Source of the DNA: Rhodocyclales bacterium
GTDB taxonomy: Bacteria > Pseudomonadota > Gammaproteobacteria > Burkholderiales > Rhodocyclaceae
Direction of reading: 5' to 3'
DNA length: 64,000 nt
Assembly (NCBI GenBank): GCA_026399475.1
Contig: JAPLQY010000015.1
Span: 62,001 to 126,000 of the forward strand
The notes below the pieces were generated by a model, which worked only from the letters and a program-made list of their open reading frames with translations, ran no database searches and was not told the DNA's origin. Within the stretch, counting starts at the first letter, position 1, and each line of letters starts with the position of its first letter. The translations under genes and the position numbers were made by a program. This document shows, in pieces, positions 39,285 to 51,796 of the stretch.

Positions 39285-39920
39285 ATGAAACTCGAACCGG
39301 AAGCGCTGCGCCAAGTCGTCGACCGCACACTCGATCATTACCACACACGTGCCGAGGCCTTCTGGGAAGGCACGCGCCACCACGACGTCGAGCAGAACAT
39401 CGATGCCTTGCTGCGCCATGTTCAGGCAGCGCCACCATTCACCGTCCTCGACTTCGGCTGTGGCCCCGGGCGCGACCTGTCGGCGTTCGTCCGCCGCGGG
39501 CATCGCGCCATCGGGCTCGAGGGTGCGCCGGCCCTGGCGCAGATGGCGCGTGCCAATAGCGGCTGCGAAGTCTGGCAGCAGGATTTCCTGCGGCTGGACC
39601 TGCCCGATTCCTGTTTCGATGGCATCTTCGCCAACGCCTCCCTGTTCCATGTGCCAAGACAGGAGCTGCCGCGCGTCTTGCGCCAGCTGCACGCGACGCT
39701 GAAACCTCATGGCGTCTTGTTCAGTTCGAATCCGCGCGGCGACAATCAGGAGAGCATCAACGGCGAGCGCTATGGCGCCTATTACGACCTGGCCGCGTGG
39801 CGCGGCTATCTGACGGCGGCCGGTTTCGTCGAAATCGAACACTACTACCGGCCGGCCGGTCTGCCCTTTGAACAGCAACCGTGGCTGGCCAGCGTCTGGC
39901 GCCGGGAGGAGTCGGCATGA
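39285..39920 (+). CDS. Class I SAM-dependent methyltransferase
   Basis: VLDFGCGPGRDL motif I; FDGIFANASLFHV. Confidence 0.9.
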   Translation: MKLEPEALRQVVDRTLDHYHTRAEAFWEGTRHHDVEQNIDALLRHVQAAPPFTVLDFGCGPGRDLSAFVRRGHRAIGLEGAPALAQMARANSGCEVWQQDFLRLDLPDSCFDGIFANASLFHVPRQELPRVLRQLHATLKPHGVLFSSNPRGDNQESINGERYGAYYDLAAWRGYLTAAGFVEIEHYYRPAGLPFEQQPWLASVWRREESA

Positions 39921-40324
39921 CCGTGGCCGTGCGTCTGCTGCTGGTCGGCGCTACCGGTGCCGTCGGCCGGGCCGTGCTCACCCTGGCGCTCGCCGATCCG
40001 CGAGTGGCGCAAGTCATGGCCGTGACATGCCGCCCCCTGGCCGCGGCGACCAAGCTCACCAATGTCGTGGTCGACTTCGACAGCTTGCCGGCGGACGCGC
40101 CCTGGTGGAAGGTCGATGCCGTGGTTTGCACTTTGGGCACGACACGGCGCGCGGCCAGGTCGAACGAGAAATTTGCTGCCGTGGATCGGGACCTGCCGTT
40201 ACGCATCGCGCGACTCGCCCGGGCCGCCGGCGCCCTGCTCGAGGGCGTGCTTGCCTCGGCGCCGGCCAGTCGGCTGATCGAGTCCGAGGGGCTGCACGAG
40301 CCATCGTCTTCCGGGAACAGGTGA
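39917..40324 (+). pseudogene. NAD(P)-binding Rossmann (HTATIP2-like) protein with apparent internal deletion
   Basis: LLLVGATGAVGRAVL Rossmann N-terminus; only ~135 aa and jumps from RIARLARAAGA to ALLEGVLASAPASRLIESEGLH (C-terminal-type sequence). Confidence 0.55.
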
Positions 40325-40962
40325 TGCGACACCGCGCGATTCAGGCCGGCTTGTGGTGGCTCGCGGCGACGGGCACGCTCATGGGGACGGCGGCCTGGAT
40401 TGGTGCCAGCGAGTTCGGCCTTCCCGCATTCGATCGCGAAGGACTGATCCTCGCCAACGCCTGGCGCGGCCCCTGGCTGGACCTGGTATTCCTGACCCTG
40501 ACCTGGCTTGGATCACTGATGGTGTTGCTGCCCCTGGCCTTGGCGACCGGCATCCTGCTATGGCGTCGGGGGAATCATATCGAGGCAGGTTTCGTCATCC
40601 TGGCCCTGGCCGGGGCTTCCGCGCTGGCTCGCCTGGCAAAGCATTTCTCGCAGCGCCCGCGGCCGGATTTGTTTGCAGCGCTGACTCCGGCGGGGTCGTC
40701 GTTGTCGTTTCCCAGCGCGCACGCGGTGCAGGTGACGGCGTTTGCGGCGGCGTCCCTGCTGGTCGGTTCACGCCTCACGCTGAATCGCGGGCGCCGGATC
40801 ATGCCGGCAGTTTTCCTGATCGTGGCGTTGGTGGACTTTTCGCGCGTCTATCTGCAGGTTCATTACCCCAGCGATGTTTTGGCGGGTACGCTTGCCGCAG
40901 CCTGTTGGGTAGCGGGTCTGCGCGCAGCCATGTTCACACTCGAGGGGCAGGGGCAGACTTGA
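40324..40962 (+). CDS. PAP2-family phosphatase
   Basis: KHFSQRPRPDLF...SFPSAHAVQVTAFAAA...VYLQVHYPSDVLAG. Confidence 0.9.
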   Translation: MRHRAIQAGLWWLAATGTLMGTAAWIGASEFGLPAFDREGLILANAWRGPWLDLVFLTLTWLGSLMVLLPLALATGILLWRRGNHIEAGFVILALAGASALARLAKHFSQRPRPDLFAALTPAGSSLSFPSAHAVQVTAFAAASLLVGSRLTLNRGRRIMPAVFLIVALVDFSRVYLQVHYPSDVLAGTLAAACWVAGLRAAMFTLEGQGQT

Positions 40963-41011
40963 CGGAGGCATTGCCACCAACGGATACCGTCCCCGCTTCC
41001 AGCGGAGACAT

Positions 41012-41036
41012 AAAAAAACGGGCCGTAGCCCGCTTT
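41012..41036 (-). terminator. Rho-independent terminator (minus strand)
   Basis: Minus-strand AAAGCGGGCTACGGCCCGTTTTTTT. Confidence 0.75.
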
Positions 41037-41130
41037 GAATCGCCCCGGATTCGCTGCCTCCCGTTGTTTCTGGTGATATCCCGGGCTGCACCGGCCGTAT
41101 TTGCCGCGCCGCGCATACCGCTGGCCGACG

Positions 41131-41487
41131 CTATTTAAGCTTCGTGCATGGCCGCGCATAAATCATGTCGCTGAGTGCCGATCCGGTCAGCGTATTGCGC
41201 TTGTTCTCAATCGAACAGGTGTCGTCCTTGATCGTGATTCCCGTCACCATGAAGCTGTCTGCGACCGAATTTCCGGAACCTTCGTATTGAATCGAGATAA
41301 TCTCCCCCGTCCTGACCGTGCCGGGAAGGCGGATTGAAATGTTCTGTCTGGTCGGAGCAATCATGACCTCGGATGCTCGCTTGAGTTCAGCAGATCCGCT
41401 GGTTTGTACCTGTTCGGCGGCTTCCTGCGCGCTTGCCGATGCCATCAGCGCAACATACATTGCAAAGGCAGGCAGTGATTTTTTCAT
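41131..41487 (-). CDS. Exported hypothetical protein
   Basis: MKKSLPAFAMYVALMASASAQ signal peptide; longer ORF to 41535. Confidence 0.6.
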   Translation of the reverse strand: MKKSLPAFAMYVALMASASAQEAAEQVQTSGSAELKRASEVMIAPTRQNISIRLPGTVRTGEIISIQYEGSGNSVADSFMVTGITIKDDTCSIENKRNTLTGSALSDMIYARPCTKLK

Positions 41488-41664
41488 GGTTATGCTCGCT
41501 TTCCAGAGGGAAAATTCAGTTACCAAGAACTCCATGGCGCTGCTTGGCCAACCGACCCGTTGGCTGCCAATGAGGTCTGGCCAAGCGCGACTCCAGAGCT
41601 ATTTGAGCACAGCGTGCTTTCAGACTGCAAGTCCGTTCATACCCGACGACCGGCGCCTGGTGGA

Positions 41665-41987
41665 TCAGGGCTTTCGAAGATCGTGCTCGGCCCACAGGGC
41701 GCGGGCGAACGTCTTCCATACCGTGCCACCATGGGTATGGAAATCCTGCTCGGCGCTTTCCTTCATCACCTTGAGCATCAACTGAGCGAGGCCGAAGAGT
41801 TCCAGGCGCGCCCGATCCAGGGGTTCGTCGGGTTCGCAATCGAGCGCACCGAGCTTGCAATCGAAAGCCTGTCGCGCCAGTTCGCGAACCTGAACCTCAT
41901 CGTGCCAGTCGATGCCCAGAATCACGCCCTTGGTTTCGATCTCGTGTTCGATCTGCAGGGCTTCACGAGAGTAGTTCTCGAAACCGC

Positions 41988-41991
<4 letters not shown>
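41665..41991 (-). CDS. Conserved hypothetical protein
   Basis: 108 aa ORF overlapping uvrA stop (ATGA). Confidence 0.6.
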
Positions 41992-44870
<2,879 letters not shown>

Positions 44871-44955
44871 GATGCGGGATTGAGGTTGGGGAACCGGAAA
44901 CTATACCCCGCTGCGGATTCGATAGCCACCGTGCGCAAGTCCCTGCCTAGGCAGG

Positions 44956-44983
44956 GGTCGCCGCGTCGCCAGCGCCGACTCTT
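44956..44983 (-). repeat. Dispersed ~28-bp repeat
   Basis: GGTCGCCGCGTCGCCAGCGCCGACTCTT on plus. Confidence 0.8.
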
Positions 44984-44992
44984 CGATCAGGC

Positions 44993-45454
44993 CTATTCGT
45001 CCGCTTGAAAGCTGCGAGCAAGGTTTTGCATCTGCAATCCCCGGCTTTCCCACGTTTCGACTTGTCGTGCCAAGCCGCCGCCTTTGCTGGCATAGGCAAT
45101 CACAATGCAGTCTGCAAGTTGTGCCGTCAGTTCGTTGCGTTGGAGTGCGTGCTCGCTGGTCAGCCGTTTGGCTTCGGCACTGCCGCTCACCACCGCCATG
45201 CGCCCTTCGGCGATGGCTGTTTTCCAGTCGAGTTGCAGGTGTGCGCCAGCCACGGGTCGCGCCAGAACTGCGACCACCGGGCTGCGCGCTTCTAGCAGCA
45301 GGTGCAGCACCGACTGCTCGAGTGGCGAATGAAATCCGCTGATCACAAGTTGATGTGTCTTGGCTTGCTCAACGGCCCAGCTCATTGCCGCACGGATGGC
45401 CGCGCCCGGGCACTGCCGTGAGGCGAAGAACGCGGTCATTGGCGCCGCGAGCAA
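44993..45454 (-). pseudogene. DprA/Smf-like Rossmann protein, 5' region degraded
   Basis: TAFFASRQCPGAAIRAAMSWAVEQAKTHQLVISGFHSPLEQSVLHLLLEARSPVVAVLARPV; conserved-looking reading frame continues upstream of the ATG (VIFQAGKPWEIEHADLLLSGVGEPG) to a TAA without a usable ATG. Confidence 0.6.
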
Positions 45455-45641
45455 GCCGGGCTCGCCTACGCCGCTAAGGAGTAGGTCGGCGTGCTCGATT
45501 TCCCATGGTTTGCCAGCCTGGAAAATAACGCTTCTCCTATCGCCATGTTTTAACTTAACTTTTTACGGCTTCCGAAGTTGTTTTCTGGTGCCTATGGAAA
45601 ACAACCCACGCCAATCCCACGCCCGGCTACCCCGATGAAAG

Positions 45642-45667
45642 TGATTTGGTACGCGTACCAGATCACA
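45642..45667. promoter_or_regulatory. 26-bp inverted repeat, operator-like
   Basis: GTGATTTGGTACGCGTACCAGATCAC; inner TGGTACGCGTACCA is a perfect 14-nt palindrome. Confidence 0.5.
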
Positions 45668-45745
45668 TAGCCAAGGGCGCATCCGTCATTGCTCAAAACC
45701 CATGGAAAACAACCTATGAGCCAACCCATTGCTGCAAAAGCCTTT

Positions 45746-47242
45746 TCAGCGTTCGCTGCCGTTGTTTTCCGCCAGGTCGGATAACAAACTCTGCTGTTCC
45801 CCGCCTTGTGCCGGCTTGGTATAGGCCATGTTGCGCTTGCCGCGACCCGCCAAGGGTGCGAGTACGCCCTGATCCACCCAGCCGCCCAGCATCTTCGATG
45901 CTTTCAGCGTTTCCACCTTGGCAATCCTGCACAGGTCTGCGTTGGCTATCGATCCGTGCCGGTCGATCCAGTCGCTCACCTCGTTCCACACGCTGGGGCG
46001 CTCAAGATTCAGCAGCGTTACCGTCACGCTCTCTACCGCTGTCTCAAGGCTCTGGCTGTACTGCGGCGGGTAGAGCTGGGCGGCATCCATCTCGGCGAAC
46101 ATCATCCGCACACCCTCGCCGGCATCGATGTTCGGCGCCACCGGGAACTCGCGCAGGTTTTGCGCCACCAAAAGGTTGCGCGCCTTGGAGCCAGCGCGGC
46201 CGATGTTGGCGGGCGTGATGTTGCCGGGGAACACACCGGGGCTTTCCACTTCGATCCGGTCGTCGAAAATGCGGATGAAGATGTCGCGATTCAAGCGGTA
46301 GTCGCGGTGGATCACCGCATTGACGATGGCCTCTTTCACGACCCGCTCCGGGTACACATGGCGCGTCTTGAAGCCGCTGCCCGAGAGCGTCAGCCCTTGC
46401 GCCAGTTCGTCCAGCACCGTCTTGACCGCCGCATCGATCTGGTCGATCAGGGGGCCGCGCAGGGTCTTGGCCGCTTTGCGCAGGTTGGGTGTGGCGCCGG
46501 GTAGCGCCGCCTTGCCGTCATAGACCATGAGCCGGATGTCGGCGCGCGTGTCGTGGGCAGCCAACAGGCTGCCGGGCTCGTCGGCAAACAGCAACACCGC
46601 TGCGCGCGTTGGCTGCAATTCGCTCCCTACCTTGAGGGCCAGGCCGATGCGCTGCAACTGCTCGGCGAACGTGCCCGACTTGAGCCCGCGAGCGCCGACA
46701 AAGCGGCGCCAGGCATCCGTCTCCAGCAACTCCAGCGCCACCGGCACCGGTTCGCTGACCGCACTGCGCACACCGCGCCGGTAGTGCAGATCGGCAATCT
46801 CGGCCGCAGTCATCTCGCGGTTGGATGCCGACATGCGCGTCCAGGTGCCGTCATCGACGATGGAATGGACCTTGTCGCTCTTCTCCACGCGCAATAGCAC
46901 CACGTGGCCGGGCTCGCCGGTGTTCAGCGTGCAAGGCAGGCGCAGCCAGTGTAGGCGTTCGAAGGCCGGGTTCAATTGCGTGAGCGTCTTGCGCCGCAGC
47001 TCGTCCACCGCTTCGGGGTTTTCCTGTACGCCATGCAGCCGTGCAACCCCACTGCTGCTGGCCGGATCGCCGACACCGAGCACGAGGACACCGCCTTCGG
47101 TGTTGGCGAAAGCGCAAATAGTCTCCAAGGCTTTGCCGACCATCTTGCCCGACACCCGCTTGAATTCGAGGGTTTGGCTCTCGGGCGTTTTGAGCAGCGT
47201 GGTGATGCGGGAAGCCGCTTGGGCGGGGCTGAGGTCAATCAT
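45746..47242 (-). CDS. AlbA_2 (Schlafen-like) / RecG-like C-terminal ATP-binding protein
   Basis: QTLEFKRVSGKMVGKALETICAFANTEGGVLVLGVGD; PERVVKEAIVNAVIHRDYRLNRDIFIRIFDDRIEVESPG. Confidence 0.85.
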   Translation of the reverse strand: MIDLSPAQAASRITTLLKTPESQTLEFKRVSGKMVGKALETICAFANTEGGVLVLGVGDPASSSGVARLHGVQENPEAVDELRRKTLTQLNPAFERLHWLRLPCTLNTGEPGHVVLLRVEKSDKVHSIVDDGTWTRMSASNREMTAAEIADLHYRRGVRSAVSEPVPVALELLETDAWRRFVGARGLKSGTFAEQLQRIGLALKVGSELQPTRAAVLLFADEPGSLLAAHDTRADIRLMVYDGKAALPGATPNLRKAAKTLRGPLIDQIDAAVKTVLDELAQGLTLSGSGFKTRHVYPERVVKEAIVNAVIHRDYRLNRDIFIRIFDDRIEVESPGVFPGNITPANIGRAGSKARNLLVAQNLREFPVAPNIDAGEGVRMMFAEMDAAQLYPPQYSQSLETAVESVTVTLLNLERPSVWNEVSDWIDRHGSIANADLCRIAKVETLKASKMLGGWVDQGVLAPLAGRGKRNMAYTKPAQGGEQQSLLSDLAENNGSER

Positions 47243-47459
47243 CGGCCAGCTCTTCAGTTGTTCCCACTCGAATCTTTATGTCATAGCTGACAAGAAAGTC
47301 CAACTGTTCAGGCGTAAGCGCAAAGCACTGGGCTAGAAACGCATCAATCGCGTCAACCGCCGGCTTGGCTCGTGCCCAGTCAAACTCTTGATACCGTGAC
47401 TCGGCACGATGTTTGATAGTCGAATGTTCTTGGTAACTGTTCATGAGCGTCTGGTACAA
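47235..47459 (-). pseudogene. C-terminal remnant of an Eco57I-like restriction/methylase gene
   Basis: RYQEFDWARAKPAVDAIDAFLAQCFALTPEQLDFLVSYDIKIRVG is typical of the extreme C-terminus of Eco57I-like enzymes; the remainder is absent. Confidence 0.65.
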
Positions 47460-49269
47460 ACGAATAGAGGTAGATCTGGTTGCGCAGGATGTGCCGGTCT
47501 ATCGACTGCAGGAAAGAAAACCCGGTGGACTCCAAGCGCTTGAAGAGATTGGTGCGGCAGAAGCCCATGAGGCGCTTGCCGGCACGGCCGAGGTTGTCGA
47601 TGAATTTTCGTTCGGCTGCAGACGCATTCTTTTCTGCGATCGGATCGATATAGTTGCCGAGGCCGTAGCGCGGGACGTGCAAGGCGTTGATCTGGTCGAC
47701 CACGGTGGCCGAATACAGTCGCGCGTAGCGGTCGGCTGGGTCGGCATCGTTGACCGGGAAGGTGAGCGATGAAGGCTTTCGGATCGGGAAGTAGCGTTTT
47801 TCACCATCATTGACTGCGATGTAGCGACGACCATGCTTGTCCGCCTCAGTGTAGTGCTGGATGATGAGGCTGCGCGTGCGCCGCACCATGTAAAGGCGAA
47901 TCAGCTCACGCCAATCGTCGAACTCCTCGCTCTTTTCAATGGCGAGGATGGAGTTGACTTTGCATTGGTACTTGCGCTCAAACTCCGCCTCGCTGATTGC
48001 ATGCTTGCGCATGTGGCGTTCCGGGCGAATGCCGATATTGACCTTCTCGTCGATGAACAGACGCAACTGACTCGACAGGTCTGTCTTGGTCTTGTTGTAG
48101 GGCGTGGCGGTAAGCAGGATGACTTTGGCGTCACAACTGCGTATGTAATCTGCAATGGCCTTGTAGCGTCGGCCTTCGCGATTACGCAGGTTGTGGCTTT
48201 CGTCGATGAGAACCAGACGATAGCGCTTGAGGTCGGGCAGCTTTTTGATGACTTGCGATATCGGCAGGACCATGCCGCGCAATCCGTATTCGGTGCGGTA
48301 GCGCTCCCACATCGGTTCCAGGTTCTTGGGGCAGATGATCAGGGTTTCGTAGCCGAGGTCGTCCTCGAACATGCGCGCCAGCGCCGTGGCCATCATGGTC
48401 TTGCCGAGGCCGACCACGTCGCCGATCATCACGCCGCCGCGCCGGTGCAAATGCCGCGCGGCAATCTTCACGGCGCTTTTCTGAAACTCGAACAACTCGT
48501 TTTCAAACCGGCCTGGCAGGCGGAACTGGCTCAGGCCGGCGCGGGCTTCGGTGCTCAGGTGATAGGCAATGTTGAGGTAGATATGGTGTGGCGGAATGGG
48601 TTCTTCACGTGCCCAGCTCGTTCCGATAATCTGCGCCAGATCGGCTGATACATCAAGAGCCCAGCGCTCGCCCCAGCGCTCGCCCCACCGGTCGTCGAAC
48701 CATTTAGCGAGGCGCTCGGTGGCGTGGTGTTCCAGAACGTCGACGTTCAACTCGCCCTGCCTCGACAAACCCTGCAAGGTCAGATTGCTGCTGCCGACAA
48801 AACCGGTGATCGGATTGTTAACGTCGTCGCGAAACAGCAGGTAAAGCTTGGCGTGAAGGGGATAGGGCAGGAACAACTTGACGACGACTTGCCCGGCGCG
48901 AAGCTGCTTCGCCAGACGGCGGAGCCCGGCTTCGTCCTTTCCGCTCGGGATGCCCATGGTGATCTGCTCGCGCAGGTGAGCGGCAAATTGTGTTTTGAGA
49001 CGGATCGCGGCGGCGTTGTCGATCAGGCCGTCATTGGCAACCGCTTTGTATAACTCGCGGATTTCTTCATGTGGGGGGCGTTGCATTCCCACCAGAACGC
49101 GGCAGATTTGTCCTGCGGCCGGGTCCCAGGCCTGGACCAGATCATCGACGGATTGCCAGCCGCGCAAGTTCAAGTAGCCGACACAGAAGTCTGACCGATG
49201 GGATACCTGCATCGTTGCGCGCAGCGCCGAAAGCAGGTCTTGGTCTATGTTGTCGAAGATGCGCGCCAT
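47380..49269 (-). pseudogene. PLD-like/SNF2 helicase, truncated before the C-terminal helicase lobe
   Basis: PLD-like HAKLYLLF...GSSNLT; Walker A GDVVGLGKT; DESH box; LLTATPYN; ORF ends at ~629 aa without HELICc motifs. Confidence 0.7.
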
Positions 49270-49455
49270 GGATTTTCCTGTCCGATTATTGATTATTGTC
49301 GGGCGCTTTCCCTCCCTATATGACGCTGGATTCTAGCATCTGCTGGATTGTGGTTTCAGTCCGCAAGGGACGGGAAAAGACCAAATTCGGCCTCCATGCT
49401 CGTCGGGGTATCTGCAATCCGGACAGGCCGGCAATTTCCTTTAGTTCGTTGCTCA

Positions 49456-49483
49456 GGTCGCCGTGCCGCCAGCGCCGACTCTT
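49456..49483 (-). repeat. Dispersed ~28-bp repeat
   Basis: GGTCGCCGTGCCGCCAGCGCCGACTCTT on plus; 26/28 identical to 44956..44983. Confidence 0.8.
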
Positions 49484-49501
49484 GGCCGCCGCGCCCGGGG
49501 T

Positions 49502-50245
49502 TTAGAGGGCGCGAATGCCGTGGTACAGGATGCTGAGGCCGCCGACTGCGATCAGGGTTTCGATGATGACGATGTGCAATTTGTGGCCCAGGCGGCTTAC
49601 CAGCAGGGAGGCGACCCAGGAACCGGGCAGCGAAGCCAGGCCGATGACGCCGCCGAGTACCACGCCCGGCACGGTCAGCAGGTCGAGCTTGCCGAATAGC
49701 GCCGAGCGCGTGATATCGACCGCGATAGTGACCAGCGCATCGGTCGCCAGTACCGCTGTTCCGGTGAGGCCCGCACCCAGCAGCAGTGAAATCAGGACCA
49801 CGCCCATGCCCGATGCAATGCCGTTGAGGAAGCCGAAGATTCCGCCGCCTAACGCAAGCCCGCGTGCGCCCAGGTGCAGGTTACGTGCCTTCAGGGTGCG
49901 GCGTGCCGGCAGCGCGGCAAGCACCACCAGTCCGATGACAATGGCAAGACGGGCGGCATCGAGATGTTGATAAATCAGCGTGCCGCCGAGCAGGCAAATC
50001 AGCGCGGGTGGCAGGACCAGTTTGACGGCGCGCGCATCGAAGTCGCGGCGGTAAAACCAGAACCTGCCAACGTTGATGATGATGCCGGCGAACGCCAGCA
50101 CGGGCACCACGGCCTTGATGCCGAGGATGGGCGTCAGCGTTGCGGTAAGGATGATGCCGGTGCCGAAGCCGCCCATGCCGCCAATGATGGCGGAGCCGAA
50201 AGAAACGGCGATGACCAGCGCGAGGAGGTTCGGCGAGAGGTCCAT
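49502..50245 (-). CDS. TSUP family (TauE/SafE) permease
   Basis: Start MDLSPNLLALVIAVSFGSAIIGGMGGFGTGI; multiple TM helices. Confidence 0.85.
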   Translation of the reverse strand: MDLSPNLLALVIAVSFGSAIIGGMGGFGTGIILTATLTPILGIKAVVPVLAFAGIIINVGRFWFYRRDFDARAVKLVLPPALICLLGGTLIYQHLDAARLAIVIGLVVLAALPARRTLKARNLHLGARGLALGGGIFGFLNGIASGMGVVLISLLLGAGLTGTAVLATDALVTIAVDITRSALFGKLDLLTVPGVVLGGVIGLASLPGSWVASLLVSRLGHKLHIVIIETLIAVGGLSILYHGIRAL

Positions 50246-50452
50246 GTCGGCATGATAGCCGGTGGTGCGCGAGTTTCGATTGCCTGAGCCCGACCTTGTG
50301 CCGGGTTCGTCGAGGACGATGGTGCGGCGGGCCTGCCCGCGCCTTGCGCCCAAGGCGCATCGTCGCAGTGCATCGGCCCGTTCAATTTATCTATTTGCCG
50401 GCGCTGCGGCACATGACTAAGCTGGCCGGCTTGTTTGAACAAAGGGAATCGC

Positions 50453-51616
50453 ATGCAATCCGGACCGCGTGAAATCCTTACTCCGTTCCGCCCGATTCCG
50501 CTCGATGTTCCCGAGGGGATGAAGCCGAACGAGTTCTTCAACAGCACCGAGAACCTCAACGACCTGGTGCACAACAACGGCCTGCTGGTGAATCCCGAAG
50601 GCCTGCTGCTCTACCGCAAGGCGCTCGGCCACAGCAACGAGTTCGACGCCTCGATCATTTACAACACATCGCAAAGCATCCTCGATCCGCTTGGCCGCCC
50701 GGTGCGGCGCACGCAGGTGCCCGACGCCGTGAAGAACGTCTGGAACCGCATGAACCAGGTCATCATCGAGTTCATGCTGGAGTGCTACCCCGACCCGCAG
50801 CGCAAGCTGGTGCTGGCCGGCGAAGCCAGTCTCGATGCCACCTGGCCGCTGACCTCGCCGGGCGTGCCGAGCATCCGCATGCTGCACAATCATTTCATTG
50901 TCTTCGACAAGGAAGAATTGCTCGCGTCACCGCTGGCCGACGCGAGCAACCCCAACCTGACCGACGGCGGCCAGCACTCGCTGTTCCAGGCCCACATGCG
51001 CGACGTGTACCGCGGATTTTTCGCCGGGCTCGACTTGCAGATTCTTCGACCCTGCACCGACGAGTCGTGCCGCCTCGCCCTGACCGGCTACCCGCAGGGT
51101 TTGCCGAGCTGGGAGATCCAGGGCGGCGTTTCCGCGCTGAAGGACGTTCGTTTCTGGAAGGAATACGACACCCTGCTCAAGGGCTTCATCGATTTCTACC
51201 GCACATTTTTCACGCAGGTCTCGACGCGCAACGCCCCGCTGCCGCGCGACATCCACTTTCCTGAACTGGTCGAGGCCAGGCTCCAGTTCGACAACGACTT
51301 CCTCAAGACGGCGAAAATGGTACGCGACCGCTGCATCAGGGACGCCAAGTACGCCAACGCCATCCGCTGGCAGCCCGCCTTCAAGCAACTGATCTACCGC
51401 AACGACGAAGGCAGGCTGATTGTCACCATCAGCCAGAACTCAATCGGCAACGCCATCACCGAACTGCTCGGCGTCGTGGTCAAGCGCACACCGGACGCAG
51501 TGGCCTACGGGCGCGCCGAGCCGGCGCTGATCGCCAGGTTGCTGGAAGTACGGCGGCGCCTGGTGGAAGCCGATCTGGGCGAGGCGATCGCCACTTCATA
51601 TTGGGGCGCGGCATAG
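50453..51616 (+). CDS. Conserved hypothetical protein
   Basis: 387 aa ORF with coherent codon usage; no family recognised. Confidence 0.65.
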   Translation: MQSGPREILTPFRPIPLDVPEGMKPNEFFNSTENLNDLVHNNGLLVNPEGLLLYRKALGHSNEFDASIIYNTSQSILDPLGRPVRRTQVPDAVKNVWNRMNQVIIEFMLECYPDPQRKLVLAGEASLDATWPLTSPGVPSIRMLHNHFIVFDKEELLASPLADASNPNLTDGGQHSLFQAHMRDVYRGFFAGLDLQILRPCTDESCRLALTGYPQGLPSWEIQGGVSALKDVRFWKEYDTLLKGFIDFYRTFFTQVSTRNAPLPRDIHFPELVEARLQFDNDFLKTAKMVRDRCIRDAKYANAIRWQPAFKQLIYRNDEGRLIVTISQNSIGNAITELLGVVVKRTPDAVAYGRAEPALIARLLEVRRRLVEADLGEAIATSYWGAA

Positions 51617-51796
51617 TTGCCGTATTGCCTGCGCCGTCCTGGAATACCGCTTCGCATAATTTTCCGGCCATTGTCATCCGCTGTGGTGCCCCCGGGCGAG
51701 GCGATCGGATTTGCATGTTTGTGCCTTAAAATGCGCTCATGCGCCGCACCACCGGGTCTCCGGTGATTTGACCTGCCGGAACAACTCCTGAACCCG

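Noticed and set aside
48660-48700. Short tandem duplication (CCAGCGCTCGCC x2, encoding GERWGERW) in the helicase
   Set aside because: Only two small units; likely slippage with no evidence of function.
44993-49500. Prophage or integrative element
   Set aside because: No integrase, transposase, structural phage genes, tRNA or attachment repeats were recognised.
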